Positions 6,339-8,964 of a DNA stretch of 8,964 nucleotides are shown here, piece by piece. Made by a program: the position numbers and the translations under genes. The notes beneath the pieces are model-generated. The model had not been told where the DNA came from, ran no database searches, and was given only the letters and a program-made list of their open reading frames with translations. The DNA comes from Alphaproteobacteria bacterium. Lineage in GTDB: Bacteria > Pseudomonadota > Alphaproteobacteria > GCA-2731375. Location: the NCBI GenBank assembly GCA_028281075.1, contig JANQKO010000374.1:1-8964 (forward strand), in the 5' to 3' direction. Numbering within the stretch: the first letter of the stretch is position 1; each line of letters begins with the position of its first letter.

Positions 6339-6803
6339 ATGAACAAGATGGTGATCATAGGTGCCGCTGGCGTGCTGCTGCTGGGCGGCGGCGGTGCCGG
6401 GGCGATGTATGCCATGGGCATGCTGCCCGGCGCCGAGGCGGCGGAAGAGGAAACCACGCCCGAGGAAGAGCTTGCCGAGGCGATGGAGGACGGCGTCTAC
6501 GTCCGCATCGACAACCTCAGCATCCCGGTGATCGCCGGCAGGCGGGTCCGTCACAGCATCCTGTTGAGCATCACCCTGCAGGTCCCGAACAGCCGGGCCA
6601 AGACCGACATCATAGCCATGCTGCCACGGGTGCGCGACGCGCTGCTGCGGGACCTGTTCACCCGGCCGGTGCAGGAGGACCGCACCACCGGCGCCATCGA
6701 TCTCGACGACCTGAAGCGCCGCCTGCTGGACACCGCCAGAACCGTCGCCGGCAAGGACGACGTGAACGATGTCCTGGTGCTGAAGGCCGTCCGCATGGGC
6801 TGA
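6339..6803 (+). CDS. Small membrane-anchored FliL-like protein
   Basis: The product is 154 aa. Residues about 4-27 form one hydrophobic, glycine-rich segment after MNK, giving a signal anchor or single membrane helix. An acidic Glu-rich linker follows (about 33-51, AEEETTPEEE). A soluble domain of about 100 residues begins with YVRIDNLSIPVI, then VRHSILLSITLQV, a helical stretch with LPRVRDALLRDLF, and an ending DVLVLKAVRMG. The layout of one N-terminal helix, acidic linker, two strands, a helix carrying R-D-x-L-L, and a final strand resembles FliL, the stator-associated flagellar protein. The topology predicts the domain in the periplasm. No flagellar genes are nearby, so a true flagellar role is unproven and it could be a FliL-domain paralogue. 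No good ribosome-binding site precedes the ATG at 6339; an in-frame ATG at 6348 is an alternative. The gene itself is likely real; the family assignment is tentative. Confidence 0.65.
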   Translation: MNKMVIIGAAGVLLLGGGGAGAMYAMGMLPGAEAAEEETTPEEELAEAMEDGVYVRIDNLSIPVIAGRRVRHSILLSITLQVPNSRAKTDIIAMLPRVRDALLRDLFTRPVQEDRTTGAIDLDDLKRRLLDTARTVAGKDDVNDVLVLKAVRMG

Positions 6804-6819
6804 TACCAAACGCCGCAGA

Positions 6820-6855
6820 CCGCCGGCGCCGGGTTGCCAAGGGCGCGGCCGGCGG
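6820..6855 (+). other. GC-rich hairpin between the FliL-like gene and the MFS gene
   Basis: CCGCCGG (6820-6826) pairs with CCGGCGG (6849-6855), and CGCC (6827-6830) pairs with GGCG (6842-6845), leaving a 3-nt bulge (6846-6848). The result is an 11-bp, almost all-GC stem. It has no T tract, so it is a poor intrinsic terminator. It could stabilise the upstream mRNA or limit access to the MFS start about 20 nt downstream. Such stems also arise by chance in DNA this GC-rich. Confidence 0.3.
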
Positions 6856-6876
6856 CATAGGTTGCCTGTCGTGTCC

Positions 6877-8061
6877 ATGTCCCCGCAGCGTCGCAACGTG
6901 CTGATCCTGGCCCTGTGCCAGGCGCTTTTCATTTGCGGCCAGACCACCTTCATATTCCTGGGCGGCCTGGTCGGCTATTCGCTGGCCGCCGACAAGTCGC
7001 TGGCGACGCTGCCGATCAGCATCACCATCCTCGGCACCGCCATGATGACCATTCCGGCGGCCCTGTTCATGCGCCGGGTCGGCCGCCGCGTCGGCTTCAT
7101 GTCGGGCGCCCTGATCGGCACGCTGGGCGTGCTGATCTGCGCCGGCGCCATCTACACGGCGAATTTCGCGCTGTTCTGCGCCGGCGCCCTGCTGGCCGGC
7201 TTCTATAACGCCTTCTGCCAGTACTACCGCTTCGCCGCGGCCGACGCCGCCGACGAAGCGTACAAGAGCAAGGCGATCTCGCTGGTGCTGGCGGGCGGCG
7301 TCATCGCCGGCTTCGTCGGTCCGGCCGTGGCCACGCAGACGCGCGACCTGCTGGCGCCCGTCACCTATCTCGCCAGCTTCATCGCCGTCTCGGGCATGAG
7401 CCTCCTGGCCATGCTGCTGGTCAGCTTCGTGCGGATCCCGAACCTGAGCCGCGAGGAGCAGCGCGACACCGGCCGGCCGCTGCCGCAGATCATGGCCCAG
7501 CCGGTGTTCATCATCGCCGTGCTCTCGGGCATGATCGGCTACGGCGTCATGAGCCTGGTGATGACGGCGACGCCGCTGGCCATGGTGGCTTGCGATTTCG
7601 CCGACGCCGACGCCGGCTACGTGATCCAGTGGCACGTGCTGGGCATGTTCGCGCCATCGTTCTTCACCGGCCACCTGATCGCCCGCTTCGGCCTGTTCCA
7701 GATCATGCTGGCGGGCGCGGCCATGCTGGCGGCCTGCGTCGCGCTGACGCTATCGGGAATCGATTTCATCAATTTCTGGCTCGGCCTGCTGCTCCTGGGG
7801 CTCGGCTGGAATTTCCTGTTCATCGGCGCGACGACGCTGCTGACGCGGGTCTATACGCCGGCCGAGCGGGCCAAGACCCAGGCGGCCAACGATTTCCTGG
7901 TCTTCGCGGCAACGGCGACGGCCTCGTTCCTGTCGGGCAAGCTGCTGCACGCCTACGGCTGGGACGCCGTGAACTATACGGCCGTGCCCTTCATCGCCCT
8001 GGTCACGGCCGCCATCGTCTGGCTCGCCGTGCGCCGTCGTACCGAGCAGCATCCCGCATAG
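6877..8061 (+). CDS. Major facilitator superfamily transporter, substrate unknown
   Basis: Inner-membrane secondary transporter of 394 aa. About twelve hydrophobic segments can be marked: roughly 7-30, 43-64, 75-95, 97-118, 133-152, 163-184, 208-228, 247-266, 272-292, 298-320, 335-355 and 366-386. A central hydrophilic loop (186-205, with SREEQRDTGR) separates the two six-helix halves. A degenerate MFS motif A follows the second helix (MRRVGRRVGF, 65-74), and its echo follows helix 8 (IARFGLF, 268-274). Other marked features are CQYYRFAAADAA (114-125), carrying an aromatic-charged patch in helix 4, and YTPAERAKTQAAND (326-339). The start is ambiguous: ATG 6877, GTG 6871 and TTG 6862 are all in frame, and the ATG puts the charged SPQRR directly before helix 1. 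I cannot assign a substrate from sequence. Proximity to vitamin genes hints at a cofactor or precursor but does not show it. Confidence 0.85.
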   Translation: MSPQRRNVLILALCQALFICGQTTFIFLGGLVGYSLAADKSLATLPISITILGTAMMTIPAALFMRRVGRRVGFMSGALIGTLGVLICAGAIYTANFALFCAGALLAGFYNAFCQYYRFAAADAADEAYKSKAISLVLAGGVIAGFVGPAVATQTRDLLAPVTYLASFIAVSGMSLLAMLLVSFVRIPNLSREEQRDTGRPLPQIMAQPVFIIAVLSGMIGYGVMSLVMTATPLAMVACDFADADAGYVIQWHVLGMFAPSFFTGHLIARFGLFQIMLAGAAMLAACVALTLSGIDFINFWLGLLLLGLGWNFLFIGATTLLTRVYTPAERAKTQAANDFLVFAATATASFLSGKLLHAYGWDAVNYTAVPFIALVTAAIVWLAVRRRTEQHPA

Positions 8062-8078
8062 CGGCATTCACGACGATG

Positions 8079-8096
8079 ACCCGCAATCGGGCGGGT
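8079..8096 (+). terminator. Possible terminator hairpin after the MFS gene
   Basis: ACCCGC (8079-8084) and GCGGGT (8091-8096) form a perfect 6-bp stem with a 6-nt loop, 18 nt after the MFS stop. Only two T residues follow directly, with TTGCTTTATG further on, so an intrinsic terminator is plausible but weak. Confidence 0.35.
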
Positions 8097-8153
8097 TAAC
8101 GCGCGGTTGCTTTATGACAGCAGTTTTGGCATTTTCCGCCCGCAATTTCCGCG

Positions 8154-8176
8154 TCGGTTAAGGGTTTGGTAACCGA
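8154..8176. promoter_or_regulatory. Inverted repeat upstream of hppA (candidate operator)
   Basis: TCGGTTA (8154-8160) and TAACCGA (8170-8176) are perfect 7-bp inverted arms around a 9-nt spacer. Arm centres are 16 nt apart, so the two half-sites would lie roughly on one and a half helical turns. It sits about 60 nt before the hppA ATG and downstream of the best promoter candidate. It could be an operator or a leader-RNA stem. I do not recognise a regulator family for it. Confidence 0.4.
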
Positions 8177-8223
8177 AACCGTCCTGGCCGGCTCCCGCAG
8201 AGTTTCTCGCCACCATAATGCTT

Positions 8224-8231
8224 GAAGGAAG
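8224..8231 (+). promoter_or_regulatory. Shine-Dalgarno site for hppA
   Basis: GAAGGAAG, with the GGA core ending 6 nt before the ATG at 8236, is a good ribosome-binding site. It fixes the start used for hppA. Confidence 0.7.
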
Positions 8232-8235
8232 ATCC

Positions 8236-8964
8236 ATGGATCCCGCTTTGGTCTTTGCCATTGTCTGCGGCGTCGTCGCGCTGCTCTACGGTGTTTGGGC
8301 AACCCGCTCGGTCTTGTCGGCCAGCGCCGGCAACGAACGCATGCAGCAGATCGCCGGCGCGATCCAGGAAGGCGCGCGCGCCTATCTGAACCGGCAGTAC
8401 ACGACCATCGGCCTTGTCGGGATCGTGATCGCGATCATCCTCTGGCTGCTGTTCAACCTCACGGTCGCGATCGGTTTCCTGATCGGCGCGGTGCTTTCGG
8501 GCGCCGCCGGCTATATCGGCATGAACGTCTCGGTGCGGGCGAACGTCCGCACCACCGAGGGCGCCCGCCAGGGGCTCGCCCACGGCCTCGGCATCGCCTT
8601 CAAGGCGGGCGCGATCACCGGCATGCTGGTGGTCGGCCTGGCCCTGCTGGCGGTCGCCGTCTACTACGCCGTCCTGCTGAACATCGGCGCGTCCGGCCGC
8701 GACCTGATCGATCCGCTGGTGGCGCTGGGCTTCGGCGCGTCGCTGATCTCGATCTTCGCGCGTCTCGGCGGCGGCAGCTTCACCAAGGGCGCCGATGTCG
8801 GCGCCGACCAGGTGGGCAAGGTCGAGGCCGGCATTCCCGAGGACGATCCGCGCAATCCGGCCGTGATCGCCGACAATGTCGGCGACAATGTCGGCGACTG
8901 CGCCGGCATGGCGGCCGCCCTGTTCGAGACCTATGCCGTGACCGTGGTCGCCACCATGGTGCTG
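8236..8964 (+). CDS. hppA: Membrane-bound H+-translocating pyrophosphatase, 5' part (runs off window)
   Basis: Integral membrane ion pump that couples hydrolysis of pyrophosphate to proton export across the cytoplasmic membrane. The first 243 of a usual ~700 residues are present. Residues 5-22, 58-75, 77-96, 120-147 and 158-175 are membrane helices. The pyrophosphate-site block follows, with IFARLGGG, FTKGADVGAD (182-191; K184, D187, D191), GKVEAGIPEDDPRN (194-207) and DNVGDNVGDCAGM (213-225). FETY (230-233) places the gate glutamate where K+-independent H+-PPases have it, as against the position used by plant-type K+-dependent enzymes; the residue that decides K+ dependence lies beyond the window. 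Three changes are unusual: S181 for the expected Ile in GGGIFTK, Q192 for Leu in GADLVGK, and A228 for Asp in AADLFETY. The ATG has a good ribosome-binding site and an upstream region suggesting its own promoter. Family identity is certain; activity of this copy as written is doubtful. Confidence 0.95.
   Translation, partial: MDPALVFAIVCGVVALLYGVWATRSVLSASAGNERMQQIAGAIQEGARAYLNRQYTTIGLVGIVIAIILWLLFNLTVAIGFLIGAVLSGAAGYIGMNVSVRANVRTTEGARQGLAHGLGIAFKAGAITGMLVVGLALLAVAVYYAVLLNIGASGRDLIDPLVALGFGASLISIFARLGGGSFTKGADVGADQVGKVEAGIPEDDPRNPAVIADNVGDNVGDCAGMAAALFETYAVTVVATMVL

Larger units (their letters stand above)
8097..8235 (+). promoter_or_regulatory. Intergenic upstream region of hppA, likely promoter
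   Basis: This stretch is clearly less GC-rich than its surroundings, as expected for a promoter. The best sigma-70-like pair I see is TTGCTT (8107-8112) and CATTTT (8130-8135), 17 nt apart, with weak agreement in the -10. CATAAT at 8214-8219 looks better as a -10 but has no matching -35 and would leave almost no leader before the ATG. hppA therefore probably has its own transcription start. The exact promoter is not resolved. Confidence 0.4.

Noticed and set aside
6281..6904. Overlapping + strand frame across the FliL-like gene
   Set aside because: Its translation is low-complexity, rich in His, Arg and Gly, with no membrane segment or motif. The 6339-6803 frame has a credible membrane anchor and ordered domain.
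6877..8061. Naming the MFS gene as the riboflavin transporter rfnT
   Set aside because: I cannot recall or compare the RfnT sequence well enough, and there is no FMN riboswitch in front of the gene. Kept only as a hypothesis in the findings.
8214..8219. CATAAT as the -10 box of hppA
   Set aside because: There is no acceptable -35 at 16-18 nt upstream, and transcription would begin at or inside the ribosome-binding site, leaving almost no leader.
1..8964. A novel defence, mobile or biosynthetic system
   Set aside because: All but one gene (the FliL-like one) belong to well-known core families in a gene order typical of alphaproteobacteria. No repeats, integrase, transposase, toxin-antitoxin pair or unusual cluster was seen.

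Overview
The window is a high-G+C (about 70% by eye), gene-dense stretch from a bacterial chromosome, with every recognisable gene on the + strand. The gene order glyA - nrdR - ribD - ribE - ribBA - ribH - nusB - thiL, followed by hppA, together with the protein sequences, points to an alphaproteobacterium, most likely Rhodospirillales-like. That lineage call comes from gene order and sequence resemblance, not from a computed tree. The window looks like ordinary core chromosome. I see no mobile element, tRNA, rRNA, CRISPR array or defence system, and no wholly new multi-gene system.

Region 1 (1-1456): the 3' part of glyA (serine hydroxymethyltransferase), then nrdR, the zinc-ribbon/ATP-cone repressor of ribonucleotide reductase genes. 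The first ~40 bases do not encode the SHMT residues expected there.

Region 2 (1428-4732): the riboflavin genes. ribD (deaminase/reductase), ribE (riboflavin synthase), ribBA (DHBP synthase with a degenerate GTP cyclohydrolase II-like domain) and ribH (lumazine synthase) together take the GTP cyclohydrolase product and ribulose 5-phosphate to riboflavin. The C-terminal half of the RibBA protein has lost the GCHII zinc cysteines and nucleotide loop, so it resembles the RibBX variant. A functional GTP cyclohydrolase II must then be encoded elsewhere.

Region 3 (4729-6199): nusB (antitermination factor) and thiL (thiamine monophosphate kinase). From nrdR to thiL, adjacent genes overlap or are at most 10 nt apart, apart from 39 nt between glyA and nrdR, which suggests one translationally coupled operon. 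A weak hairpin after thiL may end it.

Region 4 (6200-8061): a small membrane-anchored FliL-like protein with no flagellar neighbours, then a 12-helix major facilitator transporter of unknown substrate.

Region 5 (8062-8964): a 174-nt intergenic region with a possible terminator and a clear 7-bp dyad, then the 5' third of hppA, a membrane H+-translocating pyrophosphatase. The hppA fragment carries three radical substitutions at near-invariant positions, each explicable by one base change. Together with the odd first bases of glyA, this suggests either base-call errors at both ends of a contig or real divergence. The most useful points for follow-up are the degenerate RibBA domain, the hppA substitutions, the orphan FliL-like protein and the dyad before hppA.
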